From Foliimonas ilicis (GTDB taxonomy: Bacteria; Pseudomonadota; Alphaproteobacteria; Rhizobiales; Rhizobiaceae), in contig NZ_JBDUUH010000001.1 of NCBI RefSeq assembly GCF_039939195.1, positions 620,001 to 684,000 on the forward strand: 64,000 bases of DNA. The letters are read 5' to 3'. The translations under genes and the position numbers were made by a program. The stretch's first letter is position 1. Each line of letters begins with the position of its first letter. The notes under the pieces are model-generated. The model was not told the origin of the DNA, did no database searches, and saw only the letters and a list, made by a program, of their open reading frames with translations. Below, one piece after another: positions 38,842 through 47,796 of the stretch.

Positions 38842-40233
38842 TTAAGCTTTCGATTCTTTGTGGCCAAGCAAAGGCGGAGTCAAAAACGCATCGGCATGCA
38901 GGATTTTGCCAAGGGCAGCAGCCGGTTCGAAATCGAAACCCGGAAGGAACTGCGCCCACGGTCCGAGAATCGGGGTGGCGAAAGCTTCCTTACCAAAGCT
39001 TTCATGCGCGCTTGTTATCGGCAAAAGCTTCAGAAACGCACCTTCACGCCAAAGGGCCGGCTCCGCTGAAAGTGCCCGCCACCCGGTGCTTCCGGGCGTT
39101 GCCGCCAATTTTCCAGCCAGTTTCCGGGCGGCAGTTTCGCCAGCCGGTGCGACGGACACGCCGGTCTCCTCATCTGCATGAAGGCGAAAACGCTCATCCC
39201 ATAATTCGCCGTCTTTGAAGGTTCGAGCTGCAGGCAGGTCGCGGTTTTCGCGGAAGACATAGATGCCTGTGGCGCGGACCTCGACAACGCACCGCGACAA
39301 TGTGGCGCAAAAACCTGAACGCCCCAATTCCGCTAAAACTGCGCGGCTTTTGGCTTCGTCGGGCAGATATGTCTTCCCGCCGACGACTGCGAGCAGGAGG
39401 CGGACAGCATAGAGCGCCGCGTCGGACCCGGTTTCTTCAAGAAAATCACTGTCGATGCGGAAAAGACCCGGCGTGATTTTGGCGATGTGACGGTCGATCA
39501 ACGCCGCTGCCGCCTGTCCGAGCTTGTGACGTTCCTGAGCGGCGGAACTGGCGAGATGCAGCTTTTGCTGAAGATCGCTCTCGCTGGTGCGCAGAATTTG
39601 GCGCATGCGCGGGCGTTCGTAATCGTCGTTCTGATTGGTCGGGTCTTCGAACCAAGCGATATTCCGGTTGCGAAGATAGTCCCGGAGCGTTTCTCGGCGC
39701 GTCGCAAGGAGAGGCCGAAGAAGCCAGTGCCGGTTCTCCAGCAGCGTGGCCTGCGCCATTCCGGAAAGGCCGCGCCCGGCCTGACGGGCTTGCCGCATCA
39801 TCACGGTTTCGGCCTGATCGTCCGCCGTATGACCTGTGAAAATCGCGCTCGCGCCGAAGGACGAAGCAGCTTCGGCCAGCAGGCCGTAGCGGGCCGCGCG
39901 GGCCGCAGCCGCAATCCCCGTCGCAGGCTTTGCGCCGCGCCAGATCATGGTTCGATGGGGGATGCCGTGGCTTTCGCAAAGCTGCGATACGGCTTGCGCT
40001 TCTGCGGCTGACCCTTCGCGGAGCGCATGATCGACCGTGACTGCGACGAGCTTCGCACGCGATTTCACGGCTTCGAGATAGTCTTTGAGAAGGAACAGAA
40101 GGGCGGTCGAGTCGCTTCCGCCCGAAACGGCAACCAAGGCAGTCGCGTCGTCGTTCAGTGCGGGCGAAAATTCATGAAAAAGGGATTGAGGATCGATCTG
40201 CGCGTGGGCAGTCGAGGCCGCGCTTGTCAGCAC
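38842..40233 (-). CDS. tilS: tRNA(Ile)-lysidine synthetase
   Basis: A 463-residue N-type ATP pyrophosphatase. The PP-loop SGGSDS is at 37-42; VTVDHALREGSAAEA and FTGHTADDQAETVMMR follow, characteristic of TilS, which makes lysidine at C34 of the minor tRNA-Ile so it reads AUA. C-terminal substrate domains are present. The start is GTG at 40233, overlapping the cpoB stop by seven bases, so it relies on coupling. The tRNA in this window (Ile-GAT) is not its substrate. Confidence 0.92.
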   Translation of the reverse strand: MLTSAASTAHAQIDPQSLFHEFSPALNDDATALVAVSGGSDSTALLFLLKDYLEAVKSRAKLVAVTVDHALREGSAAEAQAVSQLCESHGIPHRTMIWRGAKPATGIAAAARAARYGLLAEAASSFGASAIFTGHTADDQAETVMMRQARQAGRGLSGMAQATLLENRHWLLRPLLATRRETLRDYLRNRNIAWFEDPTNQNDDYERPRMRQILRTSESDLQQKLHLASSAAQERHKLGQAAAALIDRHIAKITPGLFRIDSDFLEETGSDAALYAVRLLLAVVGGKTYLPDEAKSRAVLAELGRSGFCATLSRCVVEVRATGIYVFRENRDLPAARTFKDGELWDERFRLHADEETGVSVAPAGETAARKLAGKLAATPGSTGWRALSAEPALWREGAFLKLLPITSAHESFGKEAFATPILGPWAQFLPGFDFEPAAALGKILHADAFLTPPLLGHKESKA

Positions 40234-41300
40234 TTGGCGAGGGCCTGTTCCCGCTTGACGCGTTCTTTCAGGGCACCGGAAATATCGGGGTAACGCTTGC
40301 CGACTTCACCGAAGGTTGCGCAGGCAACGTCGCGCTGCTTGAGGCCGACGAGGGAGACACCGAGCTTCAACAGCATGTCAGGCGCTTTCTTGGCCTTCGG
40401 ATAGTCCTTGTTCGCGGCAAGGAACACTTCCGCCGCATCGCGGTATTTCTGCTGTCCGAGCAACGATTCACCCAGCCAGAAATGCGCATCGGCGGCTTTG
40501 GCATCTTTCGGGAAACGGGCGATGTGGTCGCGGAAGCCGGCTTCGGCGGTTCCGTAGTCACCGGACAGGATGAACTGGTAGGAGTTGCGGTAGAGCTCTT
40601 CCGGGTCGTTCGTCGAGGGCAGGGCTGCAACCGTGGTGTCGTCAGAGCCATTTCCGGCTGATGGTGCATTGCCGCTCGGTGCGGAGCTGATCGCGTTGTC
40701 TTCAACGCTTCCGCTTAGGACATTGCCATCCTTGTCGACGCGGATCGTGCCGAATGTTCTTGGCGGCTCGCCAGTGCCGCGCGGCGCATCGGCGGTTGCA
40801 GCCGGACTGTCGCCGTCCGGCTGCGTTATGATGCTGTCGATGGAGCCCGGCGAAGCGGCGGAAGTGTTTCCGCCGCCACCATTGTTTGCAGAATCGTCAC
40901 GCGGCGTGTCGTTGCGGGCAACCGAACGGTTGCCGCCGCCTGCATCGGATTTCTTCTGTTCGAGTTCCTGGAAGCGGAATTCGTTGTCTTCCTGAAGCTT
41001 GCGCATCTGTTCCTGCATTTGCAGGATCTGGAAGTTCAGTTCCTCGATGGTGCCGTTAAGCGACCGGATCTGTTCTTCCAGCGCGGTGATGCGCGGGTCT
41101 CCGGCTTGCGCCATCTGGACCGTGGCACCTTCTGACCGGGAACCGAAGACGCCGGGTAGACCGACGGCCGGCATAGCGGACACAAAGCCGCTGCCCGCCC
41201 GCGCAGGGTCATGGCTATCGGAATGGTCGCGGGCAAAAGCCCCGGCCCCCGAAAGCAGCAATGCGGCAAGCGTGCCGCTTAGGATTGATCGGAAATACAT
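40227..41300 (-). CDS. cpoB: Tol-Pal associated periplasmic protein CpoB (YbgF)
   Basis: A 357-residue secreted protein. Signal peptide about 1-25 (LSGTLAALLLSGAGAFA). A trimerising coiled coil at about 62-110 (ITALEEQIRSLNGTIEELN onward), a Ser/Gly/Asn/Pro-rich linker, and C-terminal TPR-like repeats (NSYQFILSGDYGTAEAGF, AHFWLGESLLGQ). CpoB coordinates PBP1B with Tol during constriction. GAGAGG lies before the ATG at 41300. It follows pal but a terminator separates them. Confidence 0.92.
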   Translation of the reverse strand: MYFRSILSGTLAALLLSGAGAFARDHSDSHDPARAGSGFVSAMPAVGLPGVFGSRSEGATVQMAQAGDPRITALEEQIRSLNGTIEELNFQILQMQEQMRKLQEDNEFRFQELEQKKSDAGGGNRSVARNDTPRDDSANNGGGGNTSAASPGSIDSIITQPDGDSPAATADAPRGTGEPPRTFGTIRVDKDGNVLSGSVEDNAISSAPSGNAPSAGNGSDDTTVAALPSTNDPEELYRNSYQFILSGDYGTAEAGFRDHIARFPKDAKAADAHFWLGESLLGQQKYRDAAEVFLAANKDYPKAKKAPDMLLKLGVSLVGLKQRDVACATFGEVGKRYPDISGALKERVKREQALAKC

Positions 41301-41404
41301 ATGCCTCTCGCATTTTGAACAGGTTGATTTGCGCGCGATGCGCAATCACGGCTTTTATCAGGGCGATAGACTTCGGCCAAATTTTGTTTGCATGGATGGC
41401 CAAA

Positions 41405-41434
41405 GAAAAAAGGCGGCCCGAAAGCCGCCTTTGA
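41405..41434 (-). terminator. Intrinsic terminator of pal
   Basis: AAAGGCGGC (41409-41417) pairs with GCCGCCTTT (41424-41432); the minus strand continues into a T-run. It splits pal from cpoB. Confidence 0.85.
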
Positions 41435-41471
41435 TCCTGACAGTGACAAATTCGATACGAATTTGACGTTC

Positions 41472-41981
41472 TTAGCTTCCGGCGCCGCTGAGGGCCGTCA
41501 CAGCGCGACGGTTCTGCGACCAGCAGGAAATGTCGTCGCAGACAGCGACCGGACGTTCCTTGCCGTAGGAAATCGTCTTGATGCGGTTTGCGGCAACGCC
41601 ACGCGACGCGAGGTAATCGCGGGCAGCGGCGGCGCGGCGTGCACCGAGCGCGATGTTGTATTCACGCGTTCCGCGTTCGTCGGCATGGCCTTCGACAACG
41701 ATGGCGTAGTTGCCGTATTGGTTGAGCCACTGTGCCTGGCGCGACAGGATGCCCTGTGCGTCTGCACGAATCGACGACGAATCCGTGTCGAAGAAGATGC
41801 GGTCGCCGACATTGACGGTGAAGTCCTGTGCCGAGCCGGGCGTTGCCGAGCCGGCACCGCCGCCGAGGCCAAGATCGGCTGCGCTGTTCGGCGTCTTCTT
41901 GGAAGCGCAACCCGTCAGGGCAAGGCCCATGACAAGGGCGATGGCAATTGGGTTTGCTGCAAGTTTTGCGATACGGCGCAT
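41472..41981 (-). CDS. pal: Peptidoglycan-associated lipoprotein Pal (Omp16-type)
   Basis: A 169-residue lipoprotein with lipobox LTGC near residue 24. The OmpA-like peptidoglycan-binding domain spans about 55-165: RIFFDTDSSSIRADAQ, VVEGHADERGTREYN (the Asp and Arg that hold meso-DAP), and ISYGKERPV. Matches the ~168-residue Omp16 of Brucella in length. The start at 41981 was chosen because GGAG lies about ten bases upstream; an earlier in-frame start reads through that site. Anchors the outer membrane to the wall and to TolB. Confidence 0.95.
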   Translation of the reverse strand: MRRIAKLAANPIAIALVMGLALTGCASKKTPNSAADLGLGGGAGSATPGSAQDFTVNVGDRIFFDTDSSSIRADAQGILSRQAQWLNQYGNYAIVVEGHADERGTREYNIALGARRAAAARDYLASRGVAANRIKTISYGKERPVAVCDDISCWSQNRRAVTALSGAGS

Positions 41982-42247
41982 GCCGCCTCTCCTTCGCATT
42001 TCGAGTGATTCCGTTGATCCGACAGTAACCACGTTTGGGTTAATGCCCTTTCAAGGAACATGGTTAACATTCGGTTGCAGCCTCGCCGTCCGCGAGTCGG
42101 TTCCGAAGACACAAATTGAGATTGCTTGCGCACACTAGGCGAAAATGCGGCGTAAACGCGGCAATCTTGCGCGTGGCAATCAAATTCATGCCAAGCATCG
42201 TTTATCAGTGCAACAGAACAGTGATCTTTGGCGCTTTGCCCGGACAA

Positions 42248-42279
42248 ATAAAAACGGCGCCGAAGCGCCGTTTTTATTG
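42248..42279. terminator. Intrinsic terminator of tolB
   Basis: AAAAACGGCGC and GCGCCGTTTTT pair around CGAA at about 42250-42275, directly after the tolB stop, with T-runs on both strands. Confidence 0.92.
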
Positions 42280-43596
42280 CTATTCCAGAAGAGGGGACCA
42301 GGCTGGATCCGATGCGAAGCTCGCGGTCGGTATCGCTTGCTCGTTTCGACCGGTGAGATCGATCGAGAAGAGCTTCGGCCCCGGCGAACCGGCAGCTTCA
42401 CGGAAGAACATCAAGACGCGGCCATTCGGCGCCCAGGTCGGGCCTTCCTGCTGGAAGCCGGTCGAGAGAATGCGTTCGCCCGAACCATCCGTGCGCATCA
42501 CGCCGATCTGGAACTGACCGCCGGACTGCTTGGTGAAGGCGATCAGATCGCCGCGCGGCGACCAGACAGGCGTCGAATAAGAGCCGCCACCAAAGGAAAT
42601 ACGCGTCTGGCCCGATCCGTCAGCGCCCATCACGTAGATTTGCGGCTGTCCGCCACGATCCGAGGTGAAGACGACCTTGCTGCCGTCCGGCGAATAAGAA
42701 GGCGAGGTGTCGATCGAGCTGGAATTGGTCAGGCGCGTGGTGGCGCGGCTGCGCAAATCCATCGCGAAGACGTTCGAATTGCCGTCATCGCGTAGCAGGC
42801 TCATGATGACTTTCTGGCCATCCGGCGAGAAGCGCGGCGCAAACGTCATGCCGGGGAAGTTGCCGACGAGTTCGCGCTGGCCCGTTTCGATCTGCAGCAG
42901 ATAGACGCGTGGCTCGCCGCTTTCATAGGACATGTAGGTGATTTCCTGACGCGTCGGCGAGAAGCGCGGCGTCAGAACGATGGAGCGGCCATCCGAAAGG
43001 TGACGCAGATTTGCGCCGTCCTGATCCATGATCGCAAGACGCTTCTTGCGATCATTTTTCGGGCCGGATTCGTCGATGAACACGACGCGCGTATCGAAAT
43101 AGCCCTTCTCACCGGTCAGGCGCTCATAGATCGCATCTGCGATGATATGGGCGACGCGGCGCGAATTGTTGCGATTCGAAAAGAACTGCTCGCCGATGAG
43201 CTGCTGTCCGGCAAACGTATCCCACAGGCGGAACTCGGCGCGCAGACGGCCATCGGCTTCCTGCGTCACGCGGCCAGTAACCAGCGCCTGCGCGTTGATG
43301 ACTTTCCAGTCGTCGAAGCGGGGTGCCGCGTCAGGGTTCGAAATCTTCTCGATGAACGCGCCCTTGTCGATCGGTGCGAAGAGGCCCGAACGCTTCAGAT
43401 CTGCCGCAACGATGTTTGCGATTTCGGCACCGATGCCGTCGCCCGAAAGGAAATCGGTGATGGCGATGGGCAAGGGCTCGATATTGCCCTTGTTGACATC
43501 GATCTCGACCACGGCGCGAGCAGGCAATGTCGCAACAGCGCTCATGCCCGCAACCAGCGTTCCCATGATCATGATCGTGCGGAAGAAAGTCTTCAT
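42280..43596 (-). CDS. tolB: Tol-Pal system periplasmic protein TolB
   Basis: A 438-residue protein. Signal peptide ends about ATLPARA (residue 28). The N-terminal alpha/beta domain (30-160) is followed by a six-bladed propeller built of WD-like repeats with SPDG motifs (RFSPDGQKVIMSLLRDDG, SPSYSPDGSKVVFTSDRGG). Binds Pal, TolA and, in relatives, colicins. Last of tolQ-tolR-tolA-tolB; 35 bases after tolA. Confidence 0.96.
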   Translation of the reverse strand: MKTFFRTIMIMGTLVAGMSAVATLPARAVVEIDVNKGNIEPLPIAITDFLSGDGIGAEIANIVAADLKRSGLFAPIDKGAFIEKISNPDAAPRFDDWKVINAQALVTGRVTQEADGRLRAEFRLWDTFAGQQLIGEQFFSNRNNSRRVAHIIADAIYERLTGEKGYFDTRVVFIDESGPKNDRKKRLAIMDQDGANLRHLSDGRSIVLTPRFSPTRQEITYMSYESGEPRVYLLQIETGQRELVGNFPGMTFAPRFSPDGQKVIMSLLRDDGNSNVFAMDLRSRATTRLTNSSSIDTSPSYSPDGSKVVFTSDRGGQPQIYVMGADGSGQTRISFGGGSYSTPVWSPRGDLIAFTKQSGGQFQIGVMRTDGSGERILSTGFQQEGPTWAPNGRVLMFFREAAGSPGPKLFSIDLTGRNEQAIPTASFASDPAWSPLLE

Positions 43597-43631
43597 GAAG
43601 TTCAGCCTCTCTTGTCCATGAATGCGGATGG

Positions 43632-44696
43632 TCAGAACATCTCGCTTGGATCGAAATTGACGATGACGTCCGCCCAGGCGTCGTATTTGTCGGCGGGGAG
43701 GTTGTAAGGCGCGCAGCGTGATACGGCGCGTCGTGCCGCTTCCGCCGCTGCCCGTTCCACGCCTGCCGAACCGCCGCCCGAAATGATTTCGGGGCTGCCT
43801 TCGAGCGCACCTGATGGGTCGAGTTTGAATTTCACCGAAACACGCAGATTCTGCGCATCAACGGCACCGGCCGGAATGTTCCAGCAACGCTGGACCTGAC
43901 CGCGCAGCGCGTCCATTTCGCTCTGCGACAGCTTGGAGCCGCCGGTATTGCGTTCGCCGCCAAGCGATGCCTGTTCGGTCGAGCGCTTCGCGCCGCCGCC
44001 GGATGGCGTCTGCTTGTTGAGAAGGGCTGCGACCTCATCGGCGTCGAACTGTTTCTCATCCGACTTCGGACGGGCGGCTGCTTCCTGCGCAGGCTTTTCG
44101 GGCTGCTTGCGTTCTGACGTTTTCGCGGTCTGAGCCTTTGGCGGCTGCGGACGTGCCTGCGGTGCGGGAGCCGTCGTCGGCAACGGCGTTTCCGCCGCTT
44201 CTGCGGTTTCCTGGACGATCGCCTCGGCAACGGGATCGGGAGCCACGTCCTGCTTGGGCTGCGGCTCCGGTGTTACCTCGGTTGCTGGAACCGGCGTCGG
44301 CTCGGGTTCAGCCGGTTTCGGCGGCTCAGGCTTGTTCTCTGTGGGTTTGGGTGCTGGCGTCGGCTCAGGCGAGGGCGGCGGTGCTGCGGCTGCCTCGACT
44401 GGGCGCGGCGTCGGATCTGGCGTTGGCGCCTTGTCGGTATCGATCTTGTTGTCGCCGACATTCTGCGCGTCAGGTACGATCTCAGGACGGGTTGTTGGAA
44501 CGGGGGCGGGCTTCTCGTTGACGGTCGCCTTCTTGTCGCCGATCTGAACCTGAGAGATTTCCTCGATCGGCACAATGTCGACCGGGAAGGATTCCGTTTC
44601 CGATACCTCGAAGGCGCGCGGAGCCGACAGCGTGAACATGCCGAAACCCAGCAGCGCCGCGTGCATAATTGCAGATGTTGTGAGGCCGGCCTTCAT
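43632..44696 (-). CDS. tolA: Tol-Pal inner-membrane linker TolA
   Basis: A 354-residue protein. One N-terminal membrane helix (about 7-25), then a Pro/Glu/Thr/Ala-rich stretch (about 55-215) of the kind that spans the periplasm, and a C-terminal globular domain (245-354; LSQSEMDALRGQVQRCWNIPAG). The long proline-rich middle replaces the Ala/Lys helix of E. coli TolA, as in other alphaproteobacteria. Starts six bases after tolR. Transmits proton-driven motion from TolQR to Pal/TolB. Confidence 0.9.
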   Translation of the reverse strand: MKAGLTTSAIMHAALLGFGMFTLSAPRAFEVSETESFPVDIVPIEEISQVQIGDKKATVNEKPAPVPTTRPEIVPDAQNVGDNKIDTDKAPTPDPTPRPVEAAAAPPPSPEPTPAPKPTENKPEPPKPAEPEPTPVPATEVTPEPQPKQDVAPDPVAEAIVQETAEAAETPLPTTAPAPQARPQPPKAQTAKTSERKQPEKPAQEAAARPKSDEKQFDADEVAALLNKQTPSGGGAKRSTEQASLGGERNTGGSKLSQSEMDALRGQVQRCWNIPAGAVDAQNLRVSVKFKLDPSGALEGSPEIISGGGSAGVERAAAEAARRAVSRCAPYNLPADKYDAWADVIVNFDPSEMF

Positions 44697-44702
44697 CTGG
44701 CG

Positions 44703-45161
44703 TTACTGGCCTTCCTGTTCCTGAAGCGTGACGAGACCAATATTACGGTAACCTGCGGCAGAAATGCGGGCCATGACCTGCATCACCGTTCCGTAATCGG
44801 CTGATTTGTCGCCACGCACGTAAATGCGTTCTTCGTAACCGGTCTGGGCAATCGCCTCGAGCTTCGGCACGACTTCGTTGATCGGGATTTCAGTTTCCTG
44901 CAAATAGACCTGACCTGCCTGATTGACCGAAATCGTGATCGGCTGCGTATCGGAATTCATGGCGTTCGCCCGCGTTTCAGGCAGGTCGATCGGCACACCC
45001 ACGGTCAGCAGCGGCGCTGCCACCATGAAGATGATGAGCAGAACGAGCATGACGTCCACGAACGGCGTGACGTTGATTTCGGAGATCAGGCCGTGATGGC
45101 GCCCGCGCCTTCTATGGCCACGACCGCCTCGTCCTCCAGTTGCGCCGGCAGACATTCCCAT
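44703..45161 (-). CDS. tolR: Tol-Pal protein TolR
   Basis: A 152-residue ExbD/TolR protein. The N-terminus is Gly/Arg/His-rich. The single membrane helix carries the essential aspartate: EINVTPFVDVMLVLLIIFMV (about 28-47). The periplasmic domain follows. With TolQ it forms the proton channel. Eleven bases after tolQ. Confidence 0.95.
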   Translation of the reverse strand: MGMSAGATGGRGGRGHRRRGRHHGLISEINVTPFVDVMLVLLIIFMVAAPLLTVGVPIDLPETRANAMNSDTQPITISVNQAGQVYLQETEIPINEVVPKLEAIAQTGYEERIYVRGDKSADYGTVMQVMARISAAGYRNIGLVTLQEQEGQ

Positions 45162-45172
45162 AATCTTTTCCC

Positions 45173-45883
45173 TTACGCCTTCGTCACTACTTTTTCATCG
45201 ATTTGGCGCGAGAGTATGGCGGAGAATTCGTCGGCGAATCCTTCCATGCGCATAGCGATCTTGCCGGCATCCGATGACAATTTGTTGTAGGCGATAACAG
45301 CCGGGATAGCGGCCAGAAGGCCGATAGCGGTTGCCAGAAGCGCTTCGGCGATACCCGGAGCGACGACGGCGAGATTGGTCGATTTCGATCCGGCGATGGC
45401 CTGGAACGAGGTCATGATGCCGACGACCGTGCCGAACAGTCCGATGAACGGACCGGCCGAGCCGATGGTCGCGAGGAAGCCGAGCTTGCCTTCAAGCCGC
45501 TCCATCTCACGCGTCAGCGCGAGGTCCATGGCCTTGTCGATACGGGTCTGGAGCGCCAGAGGCGATTTCGCGCCTTTTTCGAAACTCTTCTTCCATTCGC
45601 GCATGGCGGCAACGAAGATCGAGCCCATGCCGGTCGTCTTGCGGTCGGAAAGGGTGCGATACAGCTCTTCAAGAGACTGCCCGGACCAGAATACCTGTTC
45701 GAAGCGGTTAAGCGCTGCGCGCATGCGGTTGAAGCTCACGGCCTTGTCGACGATGATCGCCCAGGTCCATATCGATGCGCCGAGAAGGCCAAGCATGACG
45801 AGCTTGACCACCCAGCCAGCCTGCATGAAAAGCGCCCAGATCGACAAATTCGCTGCCGGTTCGGCAAGTGCGATGTTTTCCAT
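45173..45883 (-). CDS. tolQ: Tol-Pal protein TolQ
   Basis: A 236-residue MotA/TolQ/ExbB proton-channel protein with three membrane helices (about 17-38, 130-152, 165-190) and the conserved GLFGTVVGIMTSF and AIAEALLATAIGL-type segments (GIAEALLATAIGLLAAIPAV). The ATG at 45883 is preferred to an upstream start at 45961. First gene of tolQRAB; about 260 bases of upstream DNA separate it from yihY. Confidence 0.95.
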   Translation of the reverse strand: MENIALAEPAANLSIWALFMQAGWVVKLVMLGLLGASIWTWAIIVDKAVSFNRMRAALNRFEQVFWSGQSLEELYRTLSDRKTTGMGSIFVAAMREWKKSFEKGAKSPLALQTRIDKAMDLALTREMERLEGKLGFLATIGSAGPFIGLFGTVVGIMTSFQAIAGSKSTNLAVVAPGIAEALLATAIGLLAAIPAVIAYNKLSSDAGKIAMRMEGFADEFSAILSRQIDEKVVTKA

Positions 45884-46141
45884 TGTGAAACAGTCCTTAA
45901 CAAGCCCCGGCCCCGCTTTGGCCGGTCGTCGCGTCATTCCAAGGTCGTCGGTTGGCCCCAAGCGCCTGCAACAGCTTGAAGATGCGCGGTTGAGGGCCTT
46001 GTCGTTGCCAAATTTGGTGAAAGGAAGGCGTGAAAAAACGCGATCCTCACCATGCTCTTAATGGACTGTTATGGTTAAGGATGGGTTGATGCGGCGAGAG
46101 AGCCGTTCGAATTCTTGCAATGCGAGCGCTATTTGCCTGTT

Positions 46142-47155
46142 TCAGGAATCCGCGGTTGAGCGTCCCAGCGTGTCTGCGACGAATGCGCCGCGTTCGCCTA
46201 TGGGCTGCGGACTGCCGATGGTCGAATCCTTCACCGTCTGATGTTCGAGCTCGGCATTTATCTTTGCACCGACGATGACGATGATGACGGAAATCCACGT
46301 CCAGACCATGAAGCCGATAACTGCGCCGAGCGTGCCGTAGGTCGCGTTGTAATCAGCGAAATTCTCCAGATAGAAGGAGAAGCCGATGGAGGCGACAAGC
46401 CATACGATCGTTGCGATTGCCGCGCCCCAGGTCAGCCAGCGCCACTTGGCGTATTCGCGGCTGGGGCCGAAGCGGTAGAGCAGGCCAATGCCGGTAATCA
46501 TGAAAACAAGAAGCACCGGCCAGCGGCTGACGCGCACCAGTAATTCGGCCCAGCTATCCAGTTGCAGAAAGGCGAGGGCCGCGGGCACGATGCCGACCGA
46601 GACAATCAGCACGATGCCGATTGCAAGCGCGCCCATCGTGAATGCGAAAGATGCGAGGTTGAGCCTGATGAAGCTGCGCTTCTCGTTTTCGCCATAGGCA
46701 ACGTTCATCGCCTCAAACAAAGATTTGATACCGTTATTCGCGCTCCACAGCGCGATCAGCAGGCCGCTGATGAAACCGAGGCTGAGCGCATCTGTGCTTT
46801 GCGAGGCCAATGCCTGTAGCTGGCCGCGAATCAAATCCATGCCGCCGGAGGGCAGCATGCCGCCCAGAAAGGAGATGTGATCCGCCACGGTTCTTGGGTC
46901 GGCGACAAAGCCGTAGAGGGAAACGAAAGCCGCCAATGCGGGAAAGAGCGCCAGCAGGAGATAATAGGTCGCACCCGCTGCAATCAACATGATGCGGTCT
47001 TCGTTTATTTTCGAAACTACCCGCCAGATGACGTCGAACCAGCCGCGCGCCGGTATTTCTGCGGGTGTTTCCGCATCGCGTCCGCGTCCGTTTTCGGCTG
47101 CAAGCCGTTTCGTCTCGCCATCCGCAAATTGCAGGGCGTCCCTCTCTTCGTTCAT
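46142..47155 (-). CDS. YihY/BrkB-family inner-membrane protein
   Basis: A 337-residue protein. After a polar N-terminus come about six membrane helices with the family blocks FDVIWRVVSKINEDRI, AAGATYYLLLALFPALAA, LLIALWSANNGIKSLFEAMN and YGTLGAVIGFMVWTWIS. Formerly called ribonuclease BN, a misassignment; role unknown. Starts at ATG 47155 behind GGAAGGG. Confidence 0.92.
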   Translation of the reverse strand: MNEERDALQFADGETKRLAAENGRGRDAETPAEIPARGWFDVIWRVVSKINEDRIMLIAAGATYYLLLALFPALAAFVSLYGFVADPRTVADHISFLGGMLPSGGMDLIRGQLQALASQSTDALSLGFISGLLIALWSANNGIKSLFEAMNVAYGENEKRSFIRLNLASFAFTMGALAIGIVLIVSVGIVPAALAFLQLDSWAELLVRVSRWPVLLVFMITGIGLLYRFGPSREYAKWRWLTWGAAIATIVWLVASIGFSFYLENFADYNATYGTLGAVIGFMVWTWISVIIVIVGAKINAELEHQTVKDSTIGSPQPIGERGAFVADTLGRSTADS

Positions 47156-47241
47156 TCCGTTTCCCTTCCTGCAAAGGTGGAAACGCCTGAAAGTAAAAGG
47201 AGTTCTGTTGCGGGTCGTAAAATTCTGATGGGATTTGTCCG

Positions 47242-47712
47242 TCAGGCGTTGTCTGATGGCATGAAGGCGGCAATCCATTCGCGGGGGAAACGGCGGGGCT
47301 TGCCATTCTCACCGATAATCGCGGCCTGAACTTTTGCGGAAATCAGCAATTCCTCGCCGCGTCTGATTTCCTGAGCCATGAAGATGCGCGCGCCCGAAAT
47401 TTCTTCCGTTCGCGTCGTGATCGTCAAAATGTCGTCGATGCGGGCCGGTGCGCGGAAGTCGATTTCCATACGCTTGACCACCCAGACGATTTTCTCGCCA
47501 TGCTTGCCGTCGGCAAGTTCGGTGTGGTGCACACCGGCAAGGCGAAGGAAATCGGAGCGGCCGCGCTCCAGAAATTCCAGATAGCGCGCATGATAGACGA
47601 CGCCGGAGAAATCCGTGTCGGCATAATAGATGCGCGCGACGGTCCGGTGACCAGCCGAGGTCAGTTCACCGCTCAGCGGTGCAATAGGATTTTCGGGCGC
47701 TTCTTCCGTCAT
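47242..47712 (-). CDS. ybgC: Acyl-CoA thioesterase YbgC (Tol-Pal associated)
   Basis: A 156-residue hot-dog-fold thioesterase. The active-site motif YYADTDFSGVVYHARYLEF contains the family Asp and is followed by ERGRSDFL. YbgC is normally the first gene of the tol cluster; here yihY intervenes between it and tolQ. The start at 47712 has AAGGAAAG upstream. Divergent from the GH5 hydrolase gene. Confidence 0.93.
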   Translation of the reverse strand: MTEEAPENPIAPLSGELTSAGHRTVARIYYADTDFSGVVYHARYLEFLERGRSDFLRLAGVHHTELADGKHGEKIVWVVKRMEIDFRAPARIDDILTITTRTEEISGARIFMAQEIRRGEELLISAKVQAAIIGENGKPRRFPREWIAAFMPSDNA

Positions 47713-47796
47713 GGCACTTTCCTTTTCCGTCGCGACCTGACAGCTTTCAACCAGTCCGCGATAGCTCATTCTTCTCCGATTGCACTGTTGTTCATT

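Noticed and set aside
47182..47206. EcfG-like promoter upstream of yihY (minus strand, AGAAC-N16-CGTT)
   Set aside because: The first base of the -35 box differs from the highly conserved GGAAC. It was kept only as a weak near-match.
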